The notes: generated by a model not told the origin, from the sequence alone. Counted from the stretch's first letter, positions 36,745 to 48,897 are shown. The stretch: 64,000 nucleotides of DNA from Triatoma infestans (GCA_011037195.1 JAAEAF010003530.1:62001-126000); one strand, 5' to 3'. A program made the numbers and translations.

Positions 36745-39700
36745 ATGGATCCTCGTTGGGTTAAAATTTTGAGAAAAAATCTAAAACCGTAAGTTGGAAT
36801 GCATATTAATCTATTGAAAAAGTATACTTGATAAATTCTGTTTAAATAAATAATATCCAGGTACATAAGCAATGCAATGCACTGTCGGGACTTCAGGACC
36901 ATTAACCTTCGTATTAACCACTTTTTATAGCTTTTGTTGAAGATATTGCATAACAGGTTGTATAGTAAGTATGATAAAGAAATGATTGGATTCCGATTTG
37001 GAGGTTTTGGAAAGTCGCCAGTATAAGTTCAATGTCTTGGCTCAGAGATTCCGCCATGTATCTGTAAGTTTCTATGCCTGTTTTCTGGCCTATGAAAAAG
37101 TTTTTTGACCGGATATAGCATGGAAATATGATGAAGATTTTGGCGGATCTGAGGCTTGGATGGCAAAGACGTGACGATTGATTGCAAATCTCCATTGGCT
37201 GTGAAACTGGCAAGATATTAAAAAAATATCCCTATTTTGAAGCGTTAGACAAGGATGGTATATTGTCCGAGTATCGATCAGACGAGTTTATCACTGAATT
37301 CTAGCTGATCTGAATATATGTGCAAGCGAAAATCAGGCATAATAAAGTGGCAACCTTGGGATTGTATAAACGAAGTTTTGTTAAAAAAAGAAAAGTTTTT
37401 ATTTTTTTAAGGAATTTCCTTCATTCTGAGGTTTTTCTCAATCGACAGGAACCCTAAGACTCTCTTTCCCTAAGACTTTCTTTCCATCTCTTGCATCCTT
37501 CTCTCGCAGGCTGTTTCTGTTTAGGCTTTAGTTTAGCAAATCCCTCAAACTTTGCTTGGGTCTACCTCTTTTCCTTCTGGCGTCCACCTGCCATTCCATT
37601 ACTTGCGTCACTAACTCCTTCCCTCCCCATTTTAAACCAACCAATTCCAATCTATTTATAAACAGGTTTCTTTTATTATTTCCCTCATCTTTTCGATCTT
37701 TCTCTTCACCAGTCTCGAAATCCCTACTGAACTCCTCTAAAAATCCATTTCCATAGCAACGAGTTTCCTTCGATGGGCTTTAGATACTGTCCAGGTTTCC
37801 GCCCCAGACAGCAATATCAGACTCTTCACTATACTGCTATATAATAAAAGCTTTTTTGTTCTTTTCAGTATATTATTGTTCCAAAAAATACCGAGTTCAA
37901 CATGCTAATTACTCACCTACCATTACTTATTCTTCTTTTTATTTCATTATCTGAGAAGCCGTTTGCGTCAACGAGAGAAACTCCGTTTTTGCATAATTTA
38001 TTTTCAGACCCCATTCATGTATACATTTCTACCACTTTCCTCATTACACACCATATCTTGTGTCCTGTGTAGATTCCCTTTGTCCCGCACTTTCTATCCC
38101 ATTCCAGCACTACCATTGGGATGTAAAATTGAAAAAAAAGAAGGGCAGCCTTCCAACAATCCTTTAATTCTGCAAATAATAATTTGTATGATTAGATTAA
38201 ATGAAATACTCCCCCCCCCCCAAACGCAAAGCCACAATAACAAATTCCAACTTCTACATTTTAACTGCCAGTGGAAACTTGAATGTTAATGAACTACGTA
38301 TAGTATTAATCACATTTCTTATCAGCAAATAATTTTCAGCCGTGGACCGCAAATAGTTTTGCCATCTCATATATACAGACAATCAGCTACAAAAGAATTT
38401 TTAAAGAGACCACCACCTGGGTTTATGAATTGGGATGAAAAAGCGTTGACTCGTTGACTCAAAATCAAAAAGATTTTCTGATCAGAGAAATTACCGAAAT
38501 TCTCGAACAAAATGAAAAATATTTATATTTACATCCTCAGGTTTGTGGAAAATAATCAAAATGTATTCATTGATAATTTTTTCTTTTATTATTTATAGAT
38601 TTCATAAAAAAATATATTTTTTTTGTTTCCTTTTTCTTCAACAGGTGATTGCCATAGTTTGTATAATAATACAGTCACTTGCGAAAACAAATCCTGGAAA
38701 TGTTAAGAGACATATAAAGAGAATATTTAAAGATCCACTATTTGTTGGAAAAGTAAACAACTTTCTTATGGAACGAGGTTTCGGTAAGAGTGACAAATTT
38801 TATTAATAGTTAAAAATATTTTTATACAAACATTATACAGAAACAGTCACAGAGATACGCCGTTCTTGCCATTGCAGTGTTTTTTTTACTTTCTCTTGGT
38901 AAAAGTAAGTATTGTAATCGTGTCAAATTTTCGATATAGAGTTTTTACCAGAAATACAGGTTTTTAGCCCCCTCCCCACCATCAAGAAAGTCCAAAAAAG
39001 TTTTGAGAACCCCAGTCCAAAAAAGTGATTTTTAGAAAATGATGTATATATATGTGTGTGTATGTGAACAGCATAGCTCGAAAACAAAAAATCTGGTGTG
39101 AAACACTTACACAACTTTCTCTTACTCCTGTTCTCAAAATTATAATTGACAAATGTTATAGTTTGTGTACCAAATATAATGAAATTCGTCGAAATCTGAA
39201 AAAAACTGTTCAGTATAAGCGCACTTCCGGCTTACAATTTTCTTAAAACTTGGAATTTTGGCCATCTATTTATTTCTAATTAATAATTTTTTTTTGGATG
39301 ATAGAATTGTATAATCAACTATGATACCACTTTTTAGGGAAGCTGCAACCCCATCCCTCCCCTAAAACTGCCTTTAAATGAATTTTTCCAGAGAAATGTG
39401 TTAAATAAAACATGTAGATCTTTGCATTTTTATTTTGTCTACGAAGTTTCAAGAAAATCGTCGGAGCCATTTTTGAGAATATCGCGAAAAAATGAAAAAA
39501 TCATTTAGTAAGTGTCAAAACAAACGCACTTTCCGCTTATCTGATTTTTTTCAAACTCGGAATTTTCAACAACATATTTAATTCTAATTAACATTATTTT
39601 ACATGACAGATTGGTCTAATAAACTGAAATAGCAGTTAAGATGAAAACCTAACCCCGTTCCCTCCCCCAGAAGTGCCCTTAATTTGATTTTTCTGGAGAA

Positions 39701-42700
39701 AGGTTTCAAATAAAGTTTAGTTTCTTTGTATATATGTTGATATACCAAGTTTCAAAGAAAAGCATCGGAGGCATTTTGAAAAAATCCGCAAACACGTAAA
39801 AACAAACACTAGTAAGTGGTACTCTTCCGTTGAGAATATCATTCACTAACGCACCGTCAGATCCTATGGTGATACCTAAACGTAATATCATGTTTCAACT
39901 TTCTACGATTTTTCGTTTTTGAGCTATGCTGTTCACATACATACACACACACAGACCATTTGCTAAAAACCACTTTTTTGGATCAGGGGACCTCAAAACG
40001 GATATTTCCGGTGAAAACTCAATATCGAAAATTTGACACGATTACAATACTTCCTCTTACTAGGAGTAAGAGAAAGTAAAAATTGGAGTAAGTTCAAACT
40101 TGATATGCAGTTTAGACATTACCATGGGATCCGACGATACGTTATCTGCAAAAATTACTTAATTTTTTTTCTTCACTTTTTTGCGATTTTCTTTGAACTT
40201 GGAAATATCAATTACTCATACTAAGAGCTACAATTCTCAACAAGAATTCCCAGGAAGCTGAACCATCCCACACATTTGACACGAAGGTTTCAAGGCAATG
40301 CCCGCTATAATCGAAAAAGCAATTTTACAGATTTTTACTTCCTCTTACTGCTCTGTAAGAGGAAGAATTGCGATCGCGTGAAATGATGATGATGGATAAG
40401 GATTGTGAGGTTCGTTTTTTTTTTTTTCTTTTTTTTAAATAAAAAACTTAAATTTTTGCCAACGTTTTGACAAATATGTTGTCTTTATCGAGGCATAAAA
40501 ATAAGAAATGTTTAAAAACTTCAAAACATGACAACTTTAACTTAGGAATTACCTTAATTTTAGGAAAAATAAGAAGTTGAGAACCTCTCAACACCACAGA
40601 TAATAATGGTGTATAGACTAGAGTGAATAGAGGAGGTGAATCCATCATTTAAAAACGGTCGAGAAGAATCTTCCACCGTGAGAAATTTTCGATAACGCGT
40701 TTTCATCCCGGAAATCCACGTTTAAAAGTCCCCTGAGTCTGAAAAAAGTGGTTTTTAGAAAGTGGTCTGGTTTTTAGAAAGTGATCTCCTCTGTGTGTGT
40801 GTGTGTGTGTGTGTGAATAGCTCAAAAACGAAAACTCGTAAGATGTTTAAACTTGACATTCAGTTTGGGTATCACCATGGTGATTCTACAGGAAATTATC
40901 TGAGAGATTTCCCCAACCTAAAGTACCACTTTATTGTATGATTATTTTTCATTTTTTACGATTTTGTCCAGAGATTTTACGACTCAAACGATTTTCTATA
41001 AACTTGGTATATCAATATTTGAAGCGCTACACCTTAAACATTTCTCCACCAGGAAAATTCATCAGTGAGAGCTTTTAGGGGATGGGGTGTGTTTTTCTCT
41101 ACAGTGCTATTTTAGTTGTTTTTTTTTTTTTATTTTAGTTGTTTTTTTTTCTGAAGGCGCTTCAACATCTATGGTCATTAGCGCTCGGAGCCTTCTCAGT
41201 GCACGGCCGACCTCCGGACAGTGTTCTCTCGCTACAGACAACACTGCCCATCACCGAACAGTGAGCTGTAGTAGCTCCTAGGAAGAAAAAATTTAAGGTA
41301 GCACTGGACTCGAACCCGGGTCCTCCGCGTGGGAGTCCAACGCGCTAACCACTTAGCTAATCCCTCCTCTCTATTTTAGTTTATTACACGACTCCTTCAT
41401 CTATATAAAATTAATAAGAATTTAATTTATTGCCAAAATTCCAAGTTTTTGAAGAAAATCAGTTCACCGGAAGTGCGAGTTTACTGAACTTTTTTTTTTC
41501 AGTTTTCTGCAATTTTCTTGATAAAGATACCAACGAGATTCTTTGAATTTGGTGTCCTAATTACAGATATATAGACTTATCACTTTTGTCTGAAACATTT
41601 TTCCAAATGAGTAAATTTTAGCAAGTTTCTGGGAACCTGGGAAGGTTTAGGCATTTATCTTAATTGTTGTCGGAGGACCTGAGTTCGAGTCCAGCTGTGT
41701 TGCTCTTAGATTTTCTCTTCCTAGGAGCCTCTGAAGCTCCATGACACAATGTTGTCGTAACGAGAGAACACTGTGTGGAGGCCGGCAGTGCACTGAAGGC
41801 TCCGGGCGCCAATGTTGACGTGCCTTAAATTGGAAAAAAAATAACAAAAAGTTGTGTGAAAGATTCACAACAGATTTTTTTTCACTGACGTCCAACTCAA
41901 TCCAGTTTTTACTTTCTCTTACTTAATAAAGAGGAAGTATTGCGAAATTGTGATTCCACCGGAAATATAGATTTTGAAGTTCCTTGAGTAAGAAAAAAAT
42001 GTTTTTAACGAATATTCTGTGAATTTATACATGTATATATATGTGTCAATGAACAGAATATCTTAAAAAAACGAAAAAAACGCAGCCACCTAAAACTTAG
42101 TATTCCGTTTAGATCGCATCTGACATCAAGGTTTTAGGGAAAATCCATCCACCGGAAGTACGACTTTACTGAATGTTTTTCCCCCAGTTTTTTGCGATTT
42201 TATAAATAAATTTATAAATAAGAACGGCTCTAACGATTTTCTTTAAACTCAGTTATCGTATAGATTTAGATCTGTAGACTTAAATATCTATCAGCATTTA
42301 TTTGAAACCCTTTTCCCAGGAAAATCGATTTTTTGGTGAGTTCTGGGAAACAACAGCGTTAAGCTTTCATTGCTACTTCAGTACCCTGTATGGTTATACT
42401 ACCTACACAATATTGATGTACGTTAGAAGTGGTGTAAGAAAAGTCTTCTAGGATTGATGGAAATCGGTTGAACACAATCGTCTTGGAATTTTCTCGAAAA
42501 TGGTTGCAATGATTTTGTTTAAACATGGAGTGTCCACTGCACAAATATAAACCTATCATTTTTATCGAAACTCTTACTTACCTCACTTATATCATTTAGT
42601 TAGGCAGTCAATAAAGACTGGCAGTGATTGAGGAGGCATCGGCGCTGCCGTCCACAAAATTATTATAAATATTTTATAGAAAGAAATAAAAAAATAATTG

Positions 42701-42975
42701 TTCTAGATAAAACTCAAGATATTTGTGAACATGAAGAATTTATGAAAGAACAAGCTGAACGTGTAGATAAACATTATGAAGGTGTCAAATTTTATGAGCA
42801 AACTTTTAGAAGTGATCTGCCAACATCAAAACGTGTTAATAAAGTATTTAAAAGATGCAATTGGGAAGAACCTTATCCAGATTATTTGATAAAAAAATGC
42901 AATACCTTACAAAAAACTTTGCCACATTTTATCAAAAATAGACACCAAATATTTCCTATTAAGCCAACATTTTAG
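36745..42975 (+). CDS. Unrecognised four-exon gene with a frame-breaking 8-bp duplication
   Basis: Exons: 36745-36788 (MDPRWVKILRKNLK, donor GTAAGT), 38340-38540, 38645-38783 (donor GTAAGA), 42680-42975 (stop TAG 42973-42975). Phases 2, 0 and 1 all agree. Exon 2 holds gttgactc twice in tandem (38445-38460). As written, this gives TGA at 38455-38457. With a single copy the frame would run through to the donor and the protein would be about 223 residues. Features seen: RGPQIVLPSHIYR and RPPPGFMNWDEKAL near the N-terminus; a helical YLYLHPQVIAIVCIIIQSL segment followed by NPGNVKRHIK, weakly like RIIa/DPY30-type 'HPEV' helices of ciliary proteins; a charged C-terminal half with HYEGVKFYEQTFRSDLP and CNWEEPYPDYL. 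Function unknown. It is either a natural null allele, a recent pseudogene or an assembly error. Intron 1 holds LINE scraps; intron 3 is packed with family A and SINEs. Confidence 0.8.
36950..37310 (+). mobile_element. LINE reverse-transcriptase fragment in intron 1
   Basis: Pieces in different frames match RT blocks: FRFGGFGKS, KSFLTGYSMEI-like, ADLRLGWQRRDD, LQISIGCETG, SVRQGW. Frames change every few dozen bases, so it is old. Confidence 0.65.
37430..38130 (-). mobile_element. LINE fragment, reverse strand, in intron 1
   Basis: The minus strand reads YSSIVKSLILLSGAETWTVSK (about 37850-37785), an RT C-terminal YGxETW-type motif. GLKINYAKTEF lies upstream near 38000. Many stops. Confidence 0.7.
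38885..40080. repeat. Head-to-head family A units
   Basis: 38885-39080 is a forward leader. From 39083 a full reversed unit runs to the hairpin at about 40050-40078. Within the reversed unit the cacttccgg box recurs at 39221, 39525 and 39819, spacing about 300 bp. Confidence 0.88.
40433..40632 (-). mobile_element. Family C copy, reversed
   Basis: It is the reverse complement of 13069-13262, including the hammerhead-like box at 40494-40458 (GCC, TCGATAA, AGAC..GTC, AAAAC, GTT, GGC; the first core base is changed and the GAAA box is damaged). Confidence 0.7.
41140..41372 (-). mobile_element. Full-length SINE, tRNA-like head
   Basis: On the minus strand it begins with TAGCTAAGTGG (A box, 41359-41349) and GGGTTCGAGTCC (B box, 41318-41307). 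The body has gctgcccttagatttt-like, ctcactgttcggtgatgggc and cagtgttgtctgtagcgag. It ends near gcgcttcaac / oligo-T. It carries recognisable Pol III promoter boxes. Confidence 0.88.
41664..41835 (+). mobile_element. SINE, 5'-truncated
   Basis: It starts at gtcggaggacctgagttcga (B box) and continues through ctcttcctaggagcctctg, gtaacgagagaacactg and gcgccaatgttgacgtgcct. Confidence 0.85.
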
Positions 42976-43219
42976 GAAATTTTTTACATGCTAATTATAT
43001 TTATTATATATTATAATTAAAAAAAATTATTTTTTTTTTTGGAGTTTTTCAAATTTTTTTCGTATTTATTAGTAAATTTTATCTATTGTATGAAATTTTG
43101 CTTAAAATAAAACTGACTATTATAAAACTTTTACTTTAGTATAACTTTCTATTTTTAATGAATGCAACAAAATTAGTTGTCCATAGATGATAGAACCGTG
43201 CAGTAACAGTTTAGAGGAA

Positions 43220-43572
43220 ATGAAACCAATTTTTCCTATAAAAATGTTTCGTATTAAGAAATATACTGGATTGCACGAATGGTTCGGTTCAGCAGTACTG
43301 GATTTTTTTCTCTCTTAATCCGCTTCATTTCGTTTCTCATCATCCGTTGTCATCCAGCAGTTTTGAAGCATTCGTCCATCATCACTAAATCTCTTCATAA
43401 CAGTTTGATGAAACAGTCAATTAAATAATATACAAAAATCCGGGCACACAATAAGAATTTTAAATTAAACTATGAGTTTATAGGAAAACATTATGAATAT
43501 GTGAACAGAAACAAAATCGCTGTAAATGCGAATAAAAATCTCATTTTATCAGTACTGATTACTGGAAAATAG
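43220..43572 (+). pseudogene. Frameshifted copy of the 116-codon ORF
   Basis: Same start (MKPIFPIKMF) and end (LITGK) as 12147-11797. One extra T in a run near 43301-43308 brings a stop within a few codons, and about 40 bases on a further base difference returns the original frame. Confidence 0.6.
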
Positions 43573-43804
43573 GTACAATTATAAATAAAATGACTTTTAA
43601 CTTCAAATTGCACACATTTGTCCTAACATAAATACAGAGATGATGGGAGTACAAGTCTACTCAGGCTTGAATGAAGACAACGCCTTCAGGTCCAGAAGGG
43701 AGCGCCACTAATATTGAATAAACAATATTTGAAATTTAACGTCGCAGGTTCCTCATAACCAATCAAAAAAACAATTTTCCCAGAAAGTGATCGTTTCAAA
43801 AGAC

Positions 43805-44190
43805 TAGACTAGTGCACTGGACTAGCAACGCGGAGGTACCGGGTTCGAGTCCAGCAGTGCTGCCCTTAGATTTTTCTCTTCTTAGGAGTCTCTATAGCTC
43901 ACGATCTGGTGATTGGCATGTTGTCTGTATCGAGTGAACACTTTACCGGAGCACGCGCTCATCCCTACCCGTACACAATACAACCAATGTGTATACCAAT
44001 AATAACCTGCCAAATCCACAGAAGCGTGAGGCAAATAATTTATGTGCGGCAGCATTTCCTAAACTACTTACATAACAAAATCTGTCCCCGTACTCGATAT
44101 TCCAGGGGACATCGAGTGAACACTGTCCAGAAGCCACTAGTTCACACTGAGAATGCCAATGACCATAGTCGTTGACGCGCCTTAAAGTAA
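43805..44190 (+). mobile_element. SINE, interrupted
   Basis: The head has ggtaccgggttcgagtcc (B box, about 43836-43853), then gctgcccttagatttttctc. The body is split by about 150-200 bp and the tail ends gttgacgcgccttaaag. It is the same structure as 11146-11560. Confidence 0.8.
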
Positions 44191-44446
44191 GAAAAAAAAA
44201 ATCGGAGCCATTTTCCAGAAAATCGTGATAAACTGGAAAAAATGATTCAGTAACGTCGCACTTCAGGGTGATGGATTTTTCCCCAAGCATTCCCATCAGA
44301 TGCGGGGGTAGGACCTAAACCAAATACCAAGTTTGAACTTACTGGGATGTTTCGTTTTTTGTGTGGATATTTTGTTCTCATATACCGGACCATTTGTTAA
44401 AAAAAACTGAATTTCGAGAAATTTAACACGATCGCAATATATCCTC

Positions 44447-44925
44447 TTTGGCCGACATCCTGGCAAAGGAAGGCGCTGCATGTCCTCTCCTGAGGCATAT
44501 ACCTTTTGCGGAGTCAGCGACCAGTTATTGTCGGCGGAACTTAAGAAGGAAGAAGTGGCGGAAAGCGCTCGCCTCTGGGACACTCTCCCAGGACCATGGC
44601 AGGCTAAAGTCTATCTGGAAGTTATGACCAGGCAGGATTGAAGGCCTGTATCAGTCTGAGGTCCTTATTCTTACGGGTTTCATCACGGGGCATTGCTGAC
44701 TAAGGAGACACCTGAGGAAGCTGAGCCTAGAAGATGATAGCACATGCATATTCAGTGGGGAGATGGAGGAAATTCCAATACATTACCTTACGGATTGCGT
44801 GGTTACTATTTAAAGAAGATTCTGTAGCCTAGATCCTGTTAGAAGACCTAGCCCAATGGAGGCACAATAGATCACTAGAAGATCGTAGTCCACAAACCCT
44901 ACAAAAAAAAAAATACATCCTTTTA
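44447..44925 (+). mobile_element. LINE RNase H C-terminal fragment
   Basis: It reads ADILAKEGAACPLLRHIPF at the start (RNase H end). GFITGHC appears near 44680 and EEIPIHYLTDCVV near 44770, parallel to the C-terminus at 24645-25391. It ends in an A run at 44909-44921. It interrupts the reversed family A unit just inside its hairpin. Confidence 0.78.
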
Positions 44926-45199
44926 CCAAGGAGTAAGGCAAAAGTAAATACCTGGTACGATCAGCGTCTTTCTTTTAACTTTGTTTACTTACCCAAAAAT
45001 TCGTAAGTCTGTTTTGTTTTATTTTAAAGATTTATTTTGTGAGAAAAATGTATCTTAGGATTTTATGGAGACACTGTGAGTTTAGGCTTCCATTTAAAGT
45101 GTCATTTTAATATCTTCATTCCACTGAGAAGATTTCGGACATCAATGAAATTTGAAAAGATCACTTTTGATGATGGTTCACATCGTGACTGAATTATTA

Positions 45200-45408
45200 T
45201 AATTATTTTATAAATTGAAATAATTCTAATAATAAAAAATAGAAAAATGAGATTATAAAAAGAAACGAAAAAAATCTAAACGAATTGTTAGACATTATGA
45301 AAGTACAAATTCTATGAGGAAATATTTGGAAGTGATCTGCTAACGCAAAACGTGCTAACGAAGTATTTAAAAGATGGAATTGGAAAGAACCGTATCCAGA
45401 TTATGGTT
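45200..45408 (+). pseudogene. Decayed copy of the last exon of the 36745-42975 gene
   Basis: 45292-45406 aligns with 42771-42885: cattatgaa, aaattctatgag / aaattttatgag, agtgatctgc, aaacgtgctaa / aaacgtgttaa, aagtatttaaaagatg, aattgg-aagaacc and tatccagattat. Single-base gaps and upstream deletions remove the frame. It looks like a DNA-level duplicate, since the resemblance fades gradually upstream. Confidence 0.85.
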
Positions 45409-45799
45409 CTGTTTAACCGACGAGGCTAATTGGGCCAGTATACATCAATGAACCCATATGTTTCTTTCTACATTTTTAAAAAAAATTCTACTATCTACTT
45501 AATATTTTGAAAGGCATTTATTATCTTCTTAATGATTAGCCTCCCTAACTAGCCTTTTTTTTCCCATAATCGGCTTCTTTCATTTTGCGGTATGTAGCAC
45601 TGATCATCTCAATAATTGTAATCGTTAATTTTACATGGTTTTGTTAACTACATCATTTAGAAGGCTGTTAAATATTCTTTAAAAATAGTAGGTACATTTA
45701 CCAAGTTCATTTCTATCAACTGGTGGAAGTTAAGAGAACTAAATGTTTTGTAAATAGACCGGAATTAAAAAAAAAATCTGTCCATCAGAACTAGAAGAA

Positions 45800-47345
45800 T
45801 TGCAGTAAAAGAAAGTTGTCTGCGTGTTGCACTGCACACTTTTACTTTATCTCACGGTTGATAAGGCGCAAGTCTCGTGTCAGTTTTTTTGGAACTAATT
45901 TTCACCAGAATTTTATGTTTTGAGGCCCCTAAGGACGAAAAACGTTTTCAGCGAATGGATGTGTTTTGAATCTCTGTGTGTATATGTGAACAAAATATCT
46001 CAAAACTCGAAAAGTTGCAGGCATTCCGGTTTAGCTACCACTACCGCTATCTGATACGAACGTTTCATTCAAACTCTATCGCCCGGAAGTTTAGGTTTTA
46101 TTGAATGATTTTTTTTTTCAATTTTCTCGTAAATGGCAACAAAGATTTTCATTATCACTTTAATTTGAATGATTTTTCCGGGAAAATTGAATTTTTTTTG
46201 GGGTGATCTGAGGGAGCAGTTGGTTTTTTCCTCTAAAGTACCACTTCAGAACAATGAATGGTTTTACCACCTGCATAATATTAATATACATTAGAAGCAT
46301 CGGTAGAATTCCAAATTTAAAAAAAATCAGTTGGCCGAAAATTTGTCTTTATACAAGTGGTTTTTGAGTTATGGAATATATTTTCTATACTGTAGAGATC
46401 TCTTCCCGCCCGGAAATAATCCTTCACTCCTATGCTGGTGACACATGTGGTATTGCTCCAAATCCCGATCCTGTTTTCGCATCCTGTACCCTACAACCCC
46501 ATACAATCTCTCTACAAGACTGGATTATCAGGTGGAGAATTTCACCCCCCGCTGCAGTACTCTCCCTCTGATTCTCCTTCATGGGATCATTATACCGACA
46601 GCTGACAAAGTCCGATATTTAGAACTTTATCTAGAGACAAAAGACTCACTTGGAATCAGCACACAAGATTAAAAAGACTTGAACTAAACAAACGATACAA
46701 AGTTCTTTCGATAATACTTGACCAGCGCTTCAACACCCCTTTTGGGTATACGGATGCAAGGTCTAGCATTCCAACTCCTATAGCATTTAATCTTTTCAAT
46801 CCAAAACCATTAGAAGAATTCCCAGTGCCCCGTTCTATGTTTCCAACCTAACCTTTCACACTGACCTCAAAATCCCTTTTGTCCATCAGTTAATAAAAAG
46901 GCGTTACAAAAAAATTCCATGACTCCACATCCACCCATCCTAACCCTTTAGACCAAAACCTCTCTTCCCTTACCATCCCATACAACCCTTCCAGGAGACT
47001 GAAACGCCACTCGCCCCGGGACCACCTAACTTGTATTTTCTGGCAGCCCATAAAATGTAATAAGTAGGGAATAGCTCCCTATTGGGGCATTTCCCAACAA
47101 GTTTTTCACTCATGTCACTTATCATCATATTCACTTGTTATATTCTCTGTGAATAGTTAGTTGTGAATTTCTTAATAAAATAAAAATAAATAAAAAAAAC
47201 AGAATTTTGGAATTTTCTCGATTACGGCTACGATTTTCTTTAAACTTAGAATGTTAGCTGCTCAGATACAAACCAATCACTTTTATTTGAAACATTTTTT
47301 CTGGAAAAATTGATGTTAGCGTGGATCTGAGGGGTCCGACTGTCT
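45800..47345 (+). repeat. Family A unit split by a Jockey-like LINE
   Basis: Start gcagtaaaagaaagttg, leader (cccctaaggacgaaa), modules to about 46375, then a continuation tctcgattacggctacgatt at 47215-47345. Confidence 0.75.
46380..47203 (+). mobile_element. Jockey-like LINE reverse-transcriptase 3' part
   Basis: SYAGDTCGIAPNPDPVFASC at about 46430 is a decayed YADD block. It is followed by ISLQDWIIRWRI, PTADKVRYLELYLE, QHTRLKRLELNKRYK-like and VSNLTFHTDLKIPFVHQLIK, then a proline-rich C-terminus (LAPGPPNLYF) and an A-rich tail at 47180-47203. Frameshifts separate the blocks. Confidence 0.82.
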
Positions 47346-47469
47346 GGTTTAAAATTAAATTGCCGCTGTACATTACTGAAATCATAACTGAACATTGCAA
47401 TAAATTTCTTTTCTATAAATAGTTTGTTAACAAAAAAAGTTAATAAACTGATTTTGCCCTTTGCAGTCG

Positions 47470-47550
47470 GTCAGATAAGTGAACATCCTGAAGATAGGTG
47501 AACACCCGAAACCGGTCGATGACCTCAAAAATAAAACAAGCTATCATGGG
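47470..47550 (+). mobile_element. Truncated foldback arm with hammerhead-like core
   Basis: 47484-47521 reads CATC, CTGAAGA, TAGGTGAACACCC, GAAA, CCGGTC, GATG. An A run follows. Confidence 0.65.
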
Positions 47551-47650
47551 AAAAAAAAAAAATCGATGCCGAGAGAACTAGTATTGAACATTAATAATAC
47601 TGCTTTAACTATTTCACTTTGTAAGTTCTACTAATGTTAATAAAAAGTAT

Positions 47651-47682
<32 letters not shown>

Positions 47683-48580
47683 CGAAAGCTGAGAAGTAAT
47701 TAAATTTACGTTTGAATGTAGTACGCTGAGGTATGAACATTGTCGTACCTGATCTGGGCGGCTGTCATTGTTGCGCACTCTAAAATAAGATGTCACCTGT
47801 CTCGATAATATCCTACTTCCTTAAGGCCTCCTGTCATCTATATTTTATTTTTTTGTTTAAGAGGTCATTGTTGGGATGTCCCTTCTTTTCCCTTGTATCT
47901 TTCTTTTCTTTTTTTTTCTCTTTCTTTTGACAAGTGTTCGAAATGATCGGCACCTTTGTCAGTAAATCTACTGCTGGCTGTTCCACACTTGGCAAACTGC
48001 CTGAAAGAACAATTTATTATTTATCCTGTAATTTAAAAGATGGACAAGTTAGTGGAAGTGATTTGCATGTAATTCGTGCATAACCAATAGTTCGGTTATG
48101 TGGTTACTGCCTTGTCTGCATACCATCACTTGCCACAATTTATTATATATTATATTTATAATACGACAACGAACTTTAGTTTGTATATTACTTTATTTGT
48201 GTGTTCATAGGACGGACATATTGCCACCTGAATTTAACTACTATCTAAAAGAGCATCAGGCAATGCCTTTATTAAACCTGCAACTGTAGCTGAGATAGTT
48301 TAAGTGTAAGTATATCTTAGTTTACTCAAAATCTTTTAAAGTCGATTATCCGGAAAAATGTTCTATATAAACGTGATAAGTTTATATAATTGCAGTTGGT
48401 GTTTCAAGTTTAAAGAAAATCAATAGAGACGTTTTCGAACTAAATAGATGATATAATAAAACAAGCAACTAGTAACTTTTAATTTTCTTTGTTTATGTTT
48501 CTGTGCTCTATAAAATGATGTAAGTTTCAAAGTTCCACTTAAACGTCTTATTCCACATCATCACGACTATTATATATAAT
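47551..48580. other. Unassigned
   Basis: Long A run at about 47651-47669. A reversed family A scrap lies at 48340-48450 (aaagaaaatcaatagagacg). No gene seen. Confidence 0.4.
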
Positions 48581-48650
48581 TAAAGCCTTGATAAAGACAG
48601 GAAACTCTGTCGAAACGTTGGCATAATTGAATGTTTCTTTCTTGACCAAT
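48580..48650 (+). mobile_element. Family C fragment with hammerhead-like box
   Basis: 48585-48622 reads GCC, TTGATAA, AGACAGGAAACTCTGTC, GAAAC, GTT, GGC. The flanks differ from 13069-13262. Confidence 0.6.
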
Positions 48651-48897
48651 CTTCACCAAATTTATTCATAACATTATTATTATAATTTGACTGTGGGGAA
48701 GGACCAAACCCTACGTTATCCAAAGCCCTACTGCCCCATATAGCTACTCCAAAGACAAACAACAACAAACCATGTCTAGAACAAAATTCTAGACCCGGGT
48801 CTAACCGTAACTAATATTCACCCTAGTCCGAACAAATCGGACAAATAACCTTAAAGGGTCAGAGGCATTTTCCGTGGTAGCCTGCTTTATTTTGTGG

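Larger units (their letters stand above)
40340..42600 (+). repeat. Cluster of forward family A units interrupted by SINEs and family C
   Basis: Leaders at 40340, 40670 and 41910 (agtcccctgagtctg, gttccttgagtaag), modules at 40900-41120, 41385-41650 and 42130-42370. GT microsatellite at 40792-40814. Confidence 0.8.
43027..44440 (+). repeat. Inverted duplication, copy 2 (partner 10855-12297)
   Basis: It begins about 50 bp after the stop codon of the upstream gene and includes an AATAAA at about 43106 that could serve as that gene's poly(A) signal. Order of parts is as in copy 1, mirrored. Confidence 0.85.

Noticed and set aside
41318..41349. tRNA gene at the SINE head
   Set aside because: A and B boxes are present, but no cloverleaf with acceptor stem is apparent; it belongs to the SINE.
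46371..46672. Two overlapping short plus ORFs as separate genes
   Set aside because: They are frameshifted parts of one Jockey-like reverse transcriptase.
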